A stretch of DNA of 64,000 nt from positions 118,474 to 182,473 of the forward strand of contig JAZQYO010000027.1 in assembly GCA_045633565.1 (NCBI GenBank). Direction: 5' to 3'. Made by a program: the position numbers and the translations under genes. Position 1 is the first letter of the stretch; the number at the start of each line of letters is the position of its first letter. The notes under the pieces are model-generated. The model was not told the DNA's origin and ran no database searches. It was given only the letters and a program-made list of their open reading frames with translations. Shown in pieces: positions 32,679 to 42,305 of the stretch. The stretch is from RGIG7450 sp045633565. Lineage in GTDB: Bacteria; Bacillota; Clostridia; RUG12999.

Positions 32679-34410
32679 TGATGACCGCCTCCTCTCCCAA
32701 CTGAGAAATAACTATGCTTCTGTATATTTCATTGGATTTTAACAGCTCCAAGTGATTGCCGATGCCTGAAATTTTGCCATCATCTAAAACAAGAATTTTA
32801 TCGCAGTACATTACACCGGAAATTCGCTGAGCAATTATAAATGTTGTGCAGTCTGTGATGTTTTCCTTGAGTGCTGTCTGCAGACGTGCCTCGGTAGCCA
32901 TATCAAGAGCACTTGAGGCATCATCAAGAATAAGTATTTTCGGATTTCTTACAAGAGAACGTGCAATGGATAGTCGTTGTTTTTGTCCGCCCGAGAAGTT
33001 TTTGCCACGCTGTTCAACGGGAGATAAAATCCCGTCGGGAAGTGCATTTACAAATTCGGAAGCCTGAGCAATATCTAAAGCTATGTGCAAATCTTCCTCA
33101 GTAGCGTTTTCTTTACCCTGTCGGAGATTATCTTCAATAGTTCCCGAAAAGAGAATGCTTTCCTGAAGCACAACGCTGGTATTGTCACGCAGAGAGTGGG
33201 TTTTAAGGTTGCGGACAGGTTTGCCGCCTATAAGTATTTCGCCTTCAGTGACGTCATAAAGGCGGGGGATAAGCATTGCGAGTGTACTTTTTCCCGAACC
33301 GGTTGAACCGATTATACCAACCGTTTCTCCGGCATTTACCTTAAAGGATATATCTTCAAGTACCCACTGACCGGAACTGTGATACTTAAAATACACATTT
33401 TTAAATTCAACATCGTGACCTTCAAGGTCTAAAGCGTCGGGTAAGTCAGTTACAGACGGAGCTGTTTCAAAAACCTGATTAATGCGGTCTGCTGAAACTT
33501 TTGCCCGGGAGAAGTTTATAAAAAGCATAACTGACATGGTAAGTGAGAACATTATCTGTGTCAGATAGTTTATAAACGCCATTATTTCACCGGTCTTAAT
33601 GTCTCCCGCAGTGAACATTTTCCCACCAAACCATAAAACTGCAACAACAGCAAACTGCATGATAATGTTTACGATTGGCCACATTAAAATGGTTATCATC
33701 TGTGATTTTATGCTGATGGCTTTGAGGTCTTCGTTGGCGGTTTTAAAACGGTTTGTTTCCTGTTTTCTGCCGACAAATGCCTTTACGACCTTAACGCCGA
33801 GCAGGTTTTCGCGCATTACGGTGTTAACTCTGTCAATACTTCTTTGCAGTACTGAGAAGAGAGGAAAGGACCGAGAAATGACAAAGAAGATTGTTACAAC
33901 AATCAGCGGCACCATGAAAATAAACAGTGTTGAAAGTTTGGGGCTGAGCCTGATTGCCATAACAACTCCACCCGCAAACAAAAGGGGAGAACGAACCATA
34001 ATCCGGAGCGACATGAGTACCATGTGCTGCATTTGTGTAACGTCGTTGGTTACTCTTGTGATAAGAGAAGATGTTTTAAGCTTATCAATTTCCGCAAAAG
34101 AAAATTTTTGTATTTTGGCAAAAAGATGTTTTCTCAGCTCTGCCGCAAATCTTGACGATGCGATTGAAGAAAAAACTGTACACAAAATTCCGCCAATCAT
34201 ACCTACAAAAGAAAAAAGCAGCATTTTTCCGCCGATAGATAAAACATAGTTTAAATCACCGTTTGCCACGCCCACATCAATAATGTCTGCCATCAGGGTG
34301 GGCTGATAGAGGTCCATTGTTGCCTCAAGCATCATACAAAGCGGTGCGAGGAGTGCGAATATCCAGCATTTTTTTAAATATTTAAGTAGTTTACGCAAGT
34401 TAAATTTCAC
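32671..34410 (-). CDS. ABC exporter half-transporter, degenerate-site subunit
   Basis: This 579-residue half-transporter has six membrane helices and an ATPase domain with Walker A GSTGSGKST and signature FSGGQKQRLSIAR. The residue after Walker B is Asp rather than Glu (ILILDDASSALD) and the switch His is Gln (IAQRIS). These two changes are the known mark of the degenerate site in heterodimeric exporters such as TM287/288. It overlaps the MarR gene by 11 bases. Substrate unknown; drug or peptide export is likely from the family. Confidence 0.92.
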   Translation of the reverse strand: MKFNLRKLLKYLKKCWIFALLAPLCMMLEATMDLYQPTLMADIIDVGVANGDLNYVLSIGGKMLLFSFVGMIGGILCTVFSSIASSRFAAELRKHLFAKIQKFSFAEIDKLKTSSLITRVTNDVTQMQHMVLMSLRIMVRSPLLFAGGVVMAIRLSPKLSTLFIFMVPLIVVTIFFVISRSFPLFSVLQRSIDRVNTVMRENLLGVKVVKAFVGRKQETNRFKTANEDLKAISIKSQMITILMWPIVNIIMQFAVVAVLWFGGKMFTAGDIKTGEIMAFINYLTQIMFSLTMSVMLFINFSRAKVSADRINQVFETAPSVTDLPDALDLEGHDVEFKNVYFKYHSSGQWVLEDISFKVNAGETVGIIGSTGSGKSTLAMLIPRLYDVTEGEILIGGKPVRNLKTHSLRDNTSVVLQESILFSGTIEDNLRQGKENATEEDLHIALDIAQASEFVNALPDGILSPVEQRGKNFSGGQKQRLSIARSLVRNPKILILDDASSALDMATEARLQTALKENITDCTTFIIAQRISGVMYCDKILVLDDGKISGIGNHLELLKSNEIYRSIVISQLGEEAVING

Positions 34411-34840
34411 TCCTTATAATATCAATATCTTCGGCAACACGTTCAAGACTTTTTACAAAAAAGTCCCTTTCCTCAGCCGAAAGTTTAGACAAAAGAAATT
34501 CTATGCGCTTTTCTGTTGCCTGATGAATTTTAAGAGCAGTTTCCCTGCCTTTTTTTGTTGTTTCAAGATAAATTTTGCGTCTGTCCTTTTCACAGCGCTT
34601 ACGTTTTATAAGTCCAAGTTCTTCAAGCCCGTCTGCAACCTGCGTGAATGAGCCCTTTGCCAGTGCAAATTTTTCGCTGACATCATTCATTGCAGCAGGC
34701 CCTTCAAAGGCTATATACATTAAAACGCCTCGCTGGGTTTTACCCATTTCCTGCTCCAGCTCAACATTAACCTCGGAGAAAATAAGTTTCCTGAAAGTCT
34801 GAATTTTTCTGAGCAAAACAAGAATCTGATTATCCTTCAT
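34400..34840 (-). CDS. MarR-family transcriptional regulator
   Basis: The 146-residue protein has the MarR winged-helix layout: LMYIAFEGPAAMNDVSEKFA, the recognition helix around AKGSFTQVADGLEELGLI and the wing KRKRCEKDRRKIYLE, with dimer helices at both ends. MarR proteins usually repress their own operon and release DNA on binding a ligand, often an exporter substrate. It is the first gene of the exporter operon, and a palindrome overlaps its promoter, so autoregulation is likely. GAGGTGG precedes the ATG. Confidence 0.92.
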   Translation of the reverse strand: MKDNQILVLLRKIQTFRKLIFSEVNVELEQEMGKTQRGVLMYIAFEGPAAMNDVSEKFALAKGSFTQVADGLEELGLIKRKRCEKDRRKIYLETTKKGRETALKIHQATEKRIEFLLSKLSAEERDFFVKSLERVAEDIDIIRSEI

Positions 34841-34861
34841 AATCCACCTCGTATAAAAAAG

Positions 34862-34888
34862 TTCGGTTACTAACTATTATAAACCGAA
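34862..34888 (-). promoter_or_regulatory. Candidate MarR operator over the exporter promoter
   Basis: TTCGGTT (34862-34868) and AACCGAA (34882-34888) form a perfect 7-bp inverted repeat that brackets the -10, and GTTACTAAC (34866-34874) is a smaller palindrome within it. A dimer bound here would block RNA polymerase. Confidence 0.65.
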
Positions 34889-34904
34889 GTATAATGCGTG
34901 TCAA
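34876..34904 (-). promoter_or_regulatory. Sigma-A promoter of the MarR-ABC operon
   Basis: On the minus strand a perfect TTGACA (34904-34899), a 17-bp spacer and a perfect TATAAT (34881-34876). Confidence 0.9.
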
Positions 34905-34921
34905 CATATTTCACAAAATAT

Positions 34922-34950
34922 TCATAAATAAAGTTTTAGGGACATACAAT
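34922..34950 (+). promoter_or_regulatory. Sigma-E promoter of spoIVA
   Basis: TCATAAA (34922-34928), a 14-bp spacer and CATACAAT (34943-34950), an exact match to the sigma-E -10 consensus. spoIVA is a sigma-E gene in B. subtilis and Clostridium. Confidence 0.75.
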
Positions 34951-34989
34951 TTACAAAGCATAAGTTTATAGTGCGAAAGGATGGCGTAA

Positions 34990-36459
34990 ATGGATAACAT
35001 TTATAAGGATATTGCACAAAGGACTCAAGGGGATATTTACATAGGTGTGGTAGGTCCGGTGAGAACAGGAAAATCCACATTCATAAAAAGATTTATGGAT
35101 ACAAAGGTCCTGCCCAATATTGATAACAATTATAAAAGGGACAGGGCAAGGGATGAGCTGCCCCAGAGTGCTTCGGGACGGACAATTATGACTACCGAAC
35201 CCAAGTTTGTTCCCAACGAGGCTGTAAATATCAGGATAAACGATGCAGACTGTAATGTCAGAATGGTGGATTGTGTCGGATACATGGTGAGGGGGGCTTT
35301 AGGCTCGGAGGAAGAGGGTGTTGCAAGGATGGTGCAGACTCCCTGGGGAGATGAGCCAATGCCATTTGACGAGGCAGCGGAAATTGGTACAGAAAAGGTT
35401 ATAAACGACCACTCTACCATCGGTATTGTTGTTACAACCGACGGAAGTATTACTGAAATTCCAAGAGAAAGTTATGTTGAAGCGGAAGAAAGGGTTATCG
35501 GTGAACTGAAAAAAATTAATAAACCTTTTGCGGTACTTTTAAATTCTGTTAATCCGGGTGGCAATCAGGCGAAACAGCTTCAGAAAAGTTTGGAAGAAAA
35601 ATATGGCGTGCCTGTTATATGTGTATCCTGTGCTCAGCTTGATGAGCAGGATATAGAGGATATTTTAACAACGGTTTTATATGAGTTTCCGCTGACTGAG
35701 GTGGGAATAAATTTGCCCGGCTGGCTTGATGCACTTGATTGGTCGCATCCGCTTAAAAACAGTATTTTTACATCAGTCAGGGATACGCTGACAGATGTCA
35801 GAAAAATAAGCGATGCAAAAAAGAAAATAAATCAGCTTAAAAATCTTGAATATGCCGATGATGTAAAAACCTTAAAAACAGACCTTGGCAGAGGAGTAAT
35901 TAATATTGAAATTACAACTCCCGAGCCGCTGTTTTATGAGGTTTTGAGCAAAACTACCGGTCTTGATATTGCTGACGATGAAAAGCTTTTAAAACTTCTT
36001 ATGGAGCTTAAGGATATAAAGAAAAAATATGATAAGCTTGAATATGCACTTAAAGAAGTGGACGCCAAGGGCTACGGAATTGTCTACCCGTCAATTGATG
36101 AGCTAAAACTTGAAGAACCTGAAATTGTGAAACAGGGAAGTCGCTATGGTGTTCGTCTTAAAGCTGCAGCTCCCTCGCTGCACCTTATAAAAGCAGAGAT
36201 TGAAACAGAGGTAAGCCCAATAGTGGGAACTGAAAAGCAAAGTGAAGAACTTGTTCATTCCCTTGTGGACGAATTTGAATCAGAGCCGCAGAAAATTTGG
36301 GAGTCAAATATCTTTGGTAAATCTCTCCATGAGCTTGTGAATGACGGTCTGCATACAAAGCTTTCAAGAATGCCTGACGAGTCACGTTTTAAAATTCAGG
36401 AAACCCTGCAGAAAATTATAAACGAGGGCTCAGGCGGACTTATCTGCATAATACTTTAA
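34990..36459 (+). CDS. spoIVA: Stage IV sporulation protein A
   Basis: SpoIVA is the ATPase that polymerises on the outer forespore membrane and founds the spore coat. The 489-residue product is full length. It starts MDNIYKDIAQRTQGDIYIG, has Walker A GPVRTGKST at residues 22-30, the VRMVDCVGYMVRGA Walker B region and the conserved end GGLICIIL. AAAGGATG stands shortly before the ATG, and the sigma-E promoter is upstream. A terminator shared with the purine operon follows. Confidence 0.97.
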   Translation: MDNIYKDIAQRTQGDIYIGVVGPVRTGKSTFIKRFMDTKVLPNIDNNYKRDRARDELPQSASGRTIMTTEPKFVPNEAVNIRINDADCNVRMVDCVGYMVRGALGSEEEGVARMVQTPWGDEPMPFDEAAEIGTEKVINDHSTIGIVVTTDGSITEIPRESYVEAEERVIGELKKINKPFAVLLNSVNPGGNQAKQLQKSLEEKYGVPVICVSCAQLDEQDIEDILTTVLYEFPLTEVGINLPGWLDALDWSHPLKNSIFTSVRDTLTDVRKISDAKKKINQLKNLEYADDVKTLKTDLGRGVINIEITTPEPLFYEVLSKTTGLDIADDEKLLKLLMELKDIKKKYDKLEYALKEVDAKGYGIVYPSIDELKLEEPEIVKQGSRYGVRLKAAAPSLHLIKAEIETEVSPIVGTEKQSEELVHSLVDEFESEPQKIWESNIFGKSLHELVNDGLHTKLSRMPDESRFKIQETLQKIINEGSGGLICIIL

Positions 36460-36463
36460 AAAA

Positions 36464-36499
36464 AGGGCTGTTGCATATCGCAACAGCCTGGCTTTTTTT
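36464..36499. terminator. Terminator after spoIVA, shared with the purine operon end
   Basis: GGCTGTTGC (36466-36474) pairs with GCAACAGCC (36480-36488) across a 5-base loop, with A and T runs outside. It works for spoIVA on the plus strand and can also end the minus-strand operon. Confidence 0.88.
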
Positions 36500-38591
36500 A
36501 GTTTTCAAATCTCTGCTTATATTCGGGAATTTCCTTTTCAAGAACATATTTAACCTGTCTGATTTTCCACTCAATAGAAGCTTTATCGCCAACATATTCC
36601 ATACTGGGCTCCCAACCGAGACGGGAATCAACCTCAACAATGGGAAGTGTGTTTTCGGCGTTTTTAAGTTCATCCTCTGCAATCTGAACAAGTGTATCAA
36701 ACAGCTCTTCAATCTTATCCCAATCCTGCTCTAAAAGAAGCTTCGTTTTTGTGATATACCACTGTTTAAGGTGGATGCCTGTTGTAACAATCGCAGCCAT
36801 ATATTTACCCAGGTTTATAAGGTAAAGCAGGTTGTCGTTGGGGTTTTTGATTGTTTCCATGATTTTCACACCATCTTCAAGCAGAGCTTTTGCCTTGCCG
36901 AGAGAACGGATTTCAACCGGTGTTCTGAGAGTTGATGCAGTGTTGCCCGGCTGGTCATTTGCGGGATATTTCGGATAGTCGGGGAAGAAAATTCTGTTTC
37001 CGAAATGAGCGTAAGGCGAACAGGGAACATTTACTACCCTGATAAGACAAAGCGGGAAAGACGGACCGCAACGGAATGGACCGTACTGGTCTTCATTTGC
37101 GGGGGTGAAGTGTGTGATAGCATCACTCCAGAGTTTTAATGCCTCGTCAACAGTTTTTTCGTTACCTTTGCCGAAATGCTTGATAAGAATATGCATTAAA
37201 TGCTCTTCCATAGTCATTTCCGTATCGGAAAGTGCAAGGTTTGAAAGGTCGCCGATAAATGACGGATAATAGCCATAGTGGTGGGATTCCATAAGACCTA
37301 CAAGACCGTAGTTTTTATTTGCATCCATAAGACCTTTATAACGCTTAATCCACTGATAGGGCATCGGGTCATAAGGTACAGTACCCATATCCCAGGTTAG
37401 ACCGCCGGTATTTGTCATTGCATAAAGCTTTATGCCACGTTTTTTAGCAGCTTCAGCTTCGGAAGTGAAATATTCACCGGGACCGGGGAATACAAGTGTA
37501 TAGTCTGAACATTCTTCGGTGATGTTTTCCAGCTTATATTTGTGGAACATCTCATAAGTAACGAGAAGTGAAACGTCTGTGGGCATATTTTCAATAAGTT
37601 CAAGACGTTCTTTTTTGGGTGCCCAACCCCAGTTGTATGTCCAGAAAACAATGTCCGCATCAGCTTTATATTTTCTGATAGAATCTCTTACAAGTTCAAT
37701 CCACTGCGGATAGTCATAGCAGGGGAACCAACCCGGACGGGGTTTGCCTGAGGGAACTTCGTTGGAATTCCAGTCACCACCCGGTATGCAAACTCTATCG
37801 TCTTTACTTGCAAACTCAACACTTTCACCAACAAGGGTTATACCTTTTAGACCGGGACATTCTTTGAAAAGTTTTCCGTAAAGACTGTCATAAACTGCCT
37901 CAGCAGACGGGTCTTCGGGATGAACAAGAGTTTTGATGTAGCTGTAAGCGTAAACATCAATGCCGTATTTTGCGGCTCTGTAAATAAGTTCGTTAAAGTC
38001 AATATAACCGCTTGGTGTTTCATTCACGCCCTTTGTGAAAACAAGGATTGCGTCACGGCCTGCGTGAGCAATTGCCGCAAGATGTTCGTCCGGAAATTCA
38101 TCCAGCGCATAGCCGGAATGGAGCATTCTGGGCGAGAAGATGGGTTTTCTGCGGGTAATTTTTTTTGTGGGATAGGGAGCTTTCTTTTCGGTCATTTCAT
38201 CTTCGAGGAAGTAAAGTCCCTGTGCCGCACCTCTGTCGTCAAAACCGCATACGGTAATTTTATCGGCAACCTCTACCATAAATCCTTTGTAGGAATCAGC
38301 AGTTTTAAGGTCTGCCTTAATTTCATTTTTTGTGCCAACATAAATTTCGCCGTCAGCAGGAGTGCCTTTTTTTACAAAAACGGAAACTCCCATTGAAGTA
38401 TACAAATAATCTGCAAAATCCTTTGCGGCAGTGAGGATTACCTCAGATGCATTTTCATCAATAACAATTTTCATACCGTCTTTGATTTCAAACTCATCTG
38501 CAGACGGTTTTATTAAGCTGTCTCTTAAATCTTTTTTATGGATTTCAAGCATATCTTTCCTGAAATCATAATTTTGCTGTTTGTGTAACAT
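36498..38591 (-). CDS. Glycoside-hydrolase-like protein at the end of the purine operon
   Basis: The 697-residue protein has no signal peptide. Residues 35-135 resemble the N-terminal domain shared by GH20, GH67 and related glycosidases (a DFADYLYTSMGV helix, GEIYVGTKNE, then RGAAQGLYFLEDEM). Then comes a TIM-barrel-like region with RKPIFSPRMLHSGYALDEFP, LKGITLVGESVEF and DIVFWTYNWGW, and a long helical C-terminal part. I cannot place it in one GH family or name its catalytic pair with confidence. It begins 17 bp after purL with a GGGAGGAAG ribosome binding site, so it is probably the last gene of the purine transcript. Confidence 0.6.
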   Translation of the reverse strand: MLHKQQNYDFRKDMLEIHKKDLRDSLIKPSADEFEIKDGMKIVIDENASEVILTAAKDFADYLYTSMGVSVFVKKGTPADGEIYVGTKNEIKADLKTADSYKGFMVEVADKITVCGFDDRGAAQGLYFLEDEMTEKKAPYPTKKITRRKPIFSPRMLHSGYALDEFPDEHLAAIAHAGRDAILVFTKGVNETPSGYIDFNELIYRAAKYGIDVYAYSYIKTLVHPEDPSAEAVYDSLYGKLFKECPGLKGITLVGESVEFASKDDRVCIPGGDWNSNEVPSGKPRPGWFPCYDYPQWIELVRDSIRKYKADADIVFWTYNWGWAPKKERLELIENMPTDVSLLVTYEMFHKYKLENITEECSDYTLVFPGPGEYFTSEAEAAKKRGIKLYAMTNTGGLTWDMGTVPYDPMPYQWIKRYKGLMDANKNYGLVGLMESHHYGYYPSFIGDLSNLALSDTEMTMEEHLMHILIKHFGKGNEKTVDEALKLWSDAITHFTPANEDQYGPFRCGPSFPLCLIRVVNVPCSPYAHFGNRIFFPDYPKYPANDQPGNTASTLRTPVEIRSLGKAKALLEDGVKIMETIKNPNDNLLYLINLGKYMAAIVTTGIHLKQWYITKTKLLLEQDWDKIEELFDTLVQIAEDELKNAENTLPIVEVDSRLGWEPSMEYVGDKASIEWKIRQVKYVLEKEIPEYKQRFEN

Positions 38592-38608
38592 GTCAGCTTC
38601 CTCCCTCT

Positions 38609-41600
38609 TTACTTATAATATTTTACTGCCGAGTTAAATATGTTCATTTCATATTCGCCCTCAACGTTTTTATATAGACCTGAGCCGATACGCTCTGAGT
38701 GACCCATTTTACCGAACACTCTGCCGTCTGGAGAGGTTATGCCCTCGATAGCAAAATCTGAGCCATTGGGGTTAAATCTTATATCGGAAGTGGGATTTCC
38801 TGAAAGGTCAACATACTGTGTAGCAATCTGACCGTTTTCAGCGAGCTTGTTTATAAGCTCCTCAGATGCAATAAATCTGCCTTCACCGTGAGAAATTGGC
38901 ACATTGTAAATTTCGCCCGGCTGAGCCATAGAAAGCCATGGAGATTTATTTGACACAACCTTTGTGCGCACAATTCTTGACTGGTGGCGACCTATTACAT
39001 TATATGTAAGTGTGGGGCAGTTTTCGTCGGTATCAATAATTTCACCGTAGGGCACAAGACCAAGTTTTATAAGTGCCTGGAAACCGTTACAGATACCACA
39101 CATTAAACCGTCACGGTTTTTAAGCAGGTTATGAACTTCCTCTTTAACGATAGCGTTGCGGAAGAATGCTGTAATGAATTTACCTGAACCGTCAGGCTCG
39201 TCACCGCCCGAGAAACCGCCGGGGATGAATATCATCTGAGAATCTTTTACTCTTTCGGCAAAGTATTTTACAGAACTGTCTATACCTGCGGCTGAAAGGT
39301 TGTTTATAACAATAATTTCAGCTTTTCCGCCTGCTCTTTCAACTGCTTTTGCAGAATCATACTCACAGTTTGTACCGGGGAATACCGGAATAAGAACCCG
39401 TGGACTAGCCGCTTTAACGGTTGAAACTCGTTTTTCGAAGGCGGGTTTTGTAAGGTCGGGAATATCTTTTTTGCCATTTTCCACATTGTTGCAGGTGAAC
39501 ACCGGCTCAAGTTTATCCTCGTAAGTTTTTAAAAGCTCTGCGAGACAAAGAGTCTCGTTACCATACACTATGGCTGCTTTTTCGGTTGTTTTACCTAAAG
39601 GTATGCCAACGTTTGCAACGCCATCAAGTTCAAGCACAAATGCACCGTAGTTATAACCGAAGATTTCTTCTCTTGAAATATCAGCAAATTCAAAACCGAT
39701 ATTGTTACCGAAAGCCATCTTCATAACCGCTTCTGCCACGCCACCCATTCCCAGTGTGTAAGCCGCTTTTACTTTGCCTTCACGAACAAGTTTTGCAACC
39801 GTATCAAAAAGTGCAATTTCCGATTCTGCTACCGGTAGACCGTTTTCGTCATATTCCGGTTTTAGTAAAGCTACATTGTTTCCGGCTGATTTAAACTCAG
39901 GGGAGATAATGTTCTTTATTTTATCTGTTGTAACCGCAAAGGAAACAAGTGTAGGCGGAACATCAATATTCTCAAAAGAACCACTCATGGAGTCTTTTCC
40001 GCCGATTGCGGCAATGGAGTAATCCATCTGTGCAGAAAATGCACCAAGCAGTGCGGAAAGAGGTTTGCCCCAACGCTTTTTATCTTTAAGCGGTTTTTCA
40101 AAATATTCCTGGAAAGTAAGGTAAACATCTTTAAAATCTGCACCGGTTGCAATCAGCTTTGATACAGATTCTACAACTGCAAGATATGCACTGTGGTAAG
40201 GGCTTTTTTCTGCAATAAACGGATTGTAACCCCAAGCCATAAGTGAGCAGGTATCTGTATCACCTTTTTCAAGTGAAACCTTGTTTACCATAGCCTGTGA
40301 GGGAGTAAGCTGATGTTTTCCACCAAAAGGCATAAGCACCGAACCTGCACCAATTGTGGAGTCAAAACGCTCGGAAAGTCCGCGTTTTGAACAAATGTTA
40401 AGGTCGGATGCAAGTGAAACCATTCCATCTTTGAAAGATGCAGGAATGTCTTTTGTATAAGCGACAGGTGATGCAGGAGCAATGTCTATATGCTTTTCTG
40501 CACCGTTGGAGTTTAAAAATTCTCTTGAAATGTTACAGATGTCTTTGCCGTTCCAGTTCATAACAAGACGAGGCTCTGCAGTAACCTTTGCAACGATTGT
40601 TGCCTCAAGGTTTTCGCTGCCTGCAAGCTCTATAAATCTTGCAGCATCTTCGGGAGCGACAGCAACAGCCATTCTTTCCTGAGATTCGCTGATTGCAAGT
40701 TCTGTTCCGTCAAGACCGTCATACTTTTTGGGAACGGCGTTAAGGTTTATTTCAAGACCATCAGCAAGCTCGCCAATAGCAACAGAAACGCCACCTGCAC
40801 CAAAGTCATTACAACGCTTTATAAGCTGGGAAGCTTCTTTATTTCTGAAAAGTCTCTGGAGCTTTCTTTCTTCGGGAGCGTTACCTTTCTGAACCTCTGC
40901 ACCGCAGGATTCAGGGGACTCGAGTGTATGTGATTTGGAAGAACCGGTTGCACCGCCGCAACCATCACGGCCTGTTCTGCCGCCAAGAAGGATTATAACA
41001 TCGCCCGGAGCAGGTCTTTCGCGGCGTACGTTTTCTGCGGGAGCAGCAGCAATAACTGCACCGATTTCCATTCTTTTTGCAACATAACCGTCGTGATAGA
41101 TTTCATCAACCTGACCGGTTGCAAGACCTATCTGGTTACCATATGAGCTGTAACCGGCAGCCGCAGTAGTAACAATTTTTCTCTGCGGAAGTTTGCCGGG
41201 GATTGTTTCTTCAAGCGGTTTTAACGGATCAGCCGCACCGGTTACACGCATAGCGCCGTAAACATAGCTTCTTCCTGAAAGTGGGTCACGGATTGCGCCG
41301 CCAATACAGGTAGCCGCACCGCCAAAAGGCTCAATTTCTGTAGGATGGTTGTGAGTTTCGTTTTTGAAAAGCAGCAGCCAATCCTGGTCTTCGCCGTCCA
41401 CATTAACAGTCATTTTAACTGTGCAGGCATTAATTTCCTCCGACTCGTCAAGTTTGTCGAGTTTGCCTGTTTTCTTTAAATATTTAGCGGCAATTGTGCC
41501 GATGTCCATAAGATTTACAGGTTTAGTTCTGCCAATATCCTGACGTGTTTTAACATATCTATCGTAAGCGCTCTGGAGAAGTTTATCTTCAAACTTAACG

Positions 41601-42301
41601 CTGTCAATAGTTGTTAAAAATGTTGTGTGACGACAATGGTCTGACCAATATGTATCAATCATACGGATTTCTGTGATTGTGGGATTCCGGTTTTCGGAAA
41701 TAAAATACTGCTGGCAGAATTTTATATCGTCCAAATCCATTGCAAGTCCTAAATTTTTCACTAAATCAGCAAGACCTTTTTCGTCAAGGGCGATAAAACC
41801 TTCAAGTGTTTCAACAGCCTCGGGGATTTCGTAGCTTGTTTTAAGTGTATCGAAATTATCAAGAGTAGCCTCTCTGCTTTCAACCGGATTGATAACATAT
41901 TTTTTAATTTGCTCAATGTCGGCAGCTGAAATTTCGCCGCTTAAAATATAAACCTTAGCGCTGCGAACAGTCGGTCTGTCGCCGCAGGAGATAATCTGGA
42001 TACACTGTGATGCGGAGTCTGCTCTCTGGTCGAACTGACCGGGGAGATATTCTGTCGCAAAAACTACTGCTCCGTCAGCACTTGGCATCTGAGTTGAAAT
42101 GATGTCAAGCTGGGGCTCGGAAAAAACCGCTGTGCAGGCATAATCAAACAAGTCCTTTTCAATGTTTTCAACATCATATCTGTTGATTATGCGAAGGTCT
42201 GTCAGTCCTTTTATGCCCAAAAGAGAAACAATATCATTTTTTAAAGCTTTTGCTTCGTGTGCAAGTTCTTTTTTCTTTTCAACATATATTCTGTAAACCA
42301 T
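38609..42301 (-). CDS. purL: Phosphoribosylformylglycinamidine synthase, single-chain
   Basis: This enzyme converts FGAR to FGAM using ATP and glutamine, the fourth purine step. The 1230 residues carry all parts: the N-terminal domain, the active site DTYWSDHCRHTTF, two PurL cores with FKNETHNHPTEIEPFGGAAT and GGKDSMSGSF, and a C-terminal glutaminase domain with the nucleophile Cys in GICNGFQAL and the His in SHGEGRF. It belongs to the single-chain form common in Clostridia. I start at the ATG at 42301, with AAAGGA upstream and 4 bp after the purD stop; the longer frame overlaps purD. Confidence 0.95.
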   Translation of the reverse strand: MVYRIYVEKKKELAHEAKALKNDIVSLLGIKGLTDLRIINRYDVENIEKDLFDYACTAVFSEPQLDIISTQMPSADGAVVFATEYLPGQFDQRADSASQCIQIISCGDRPTVRSAKVYILSGEISAADIEQIKKYVINPVESREATLDNFDTLKTSYEIPEAVETLEGFIALDEKGLADLVKNLGLAMDLDDIKFCQQYFISENRNPTITEIRMIDTYWSDHCRHTTFLTTIDSVKFEDKLLQSAYDRYVKTRQDIGRTKPVNLMDIGTIAAKYLKKTGKLDKLDESEEINACTVKMTVNVDGEDQDWLLLFKNETHNHPTEIEPFGGAATCIGGAIRDPLSGRSYVYGAMRVTGAADPLKPLEETIPGKLPQRKIVTTAAAGYSSYGNQIGLATGQVDEIYHDGYVAKRMEIGAVIAAAPAENVRRERPAPGDVIILLGGRTGRDGCGGATGSSKSHTLESPESCGAEVQKGNAPEERKLQRLFRNKEASQLIKRCNDFGAGGVSVAIGELADGLEINLNAVPKKYDGLDGTELAISESQERMAVAVAPEDAARFIELAGSENLEATIVAKVTAEPRLVMNWNGKDICNISREFLNSNGAEKHIDIAPASPVAYTKDIPASFKDGMVSLASDLNICSKRGLSERFDSTIGAGSVLMPFGGKHQLTPSQAMVNKVSLEKGDTDTCSLMAWGYNPFIAEKSPYHSAYLAVVESVSKLIATGADFKDVYLTFQEYFEKPLKDKKRWGKPLSALLGAFSAQMDYSIAAIGGKDSMSGSFENIDVPPTLVSFAVTTDKIKNIISPEFKSAGNNVALLKPEYDENGLPVAESEIALFDTVAKLVREGKVKAAYTLGMGGVAEAVMKMAFGNNIGFEFADISREEIFGYNYGAFVLELDGVANVGIPLGKTTEKAAIVYGNETLCLAELLKTYEDKLEPVFTCNNVENGKKDIPDLTKPAFEKRVSTVKAASPRVLIPVFPGTNCEYDSAKAVERAGGKAEIIVINNLSAAGIDSSVKYFAERVKDSQMIFIPGGFSGGDEPDGSGKFITAFFRNAIVKEEVHNLLKNRDGLMCGICNGFQALIKLGLVPYGEIIDTDENCPTLTYNVIGRHQSRIVRTKVVSNKSPWLSMAQPGEIYNVPISHGEGRFIASEELINKLAENGQIATQYVDLSGNPTSDIRFNPNGSDFAIEGITSPDGRVFGKMGHSERIGSGLYKNVEGEYEMNIFNSAVKYYK

Positions 42302-42305
42302 ATTC

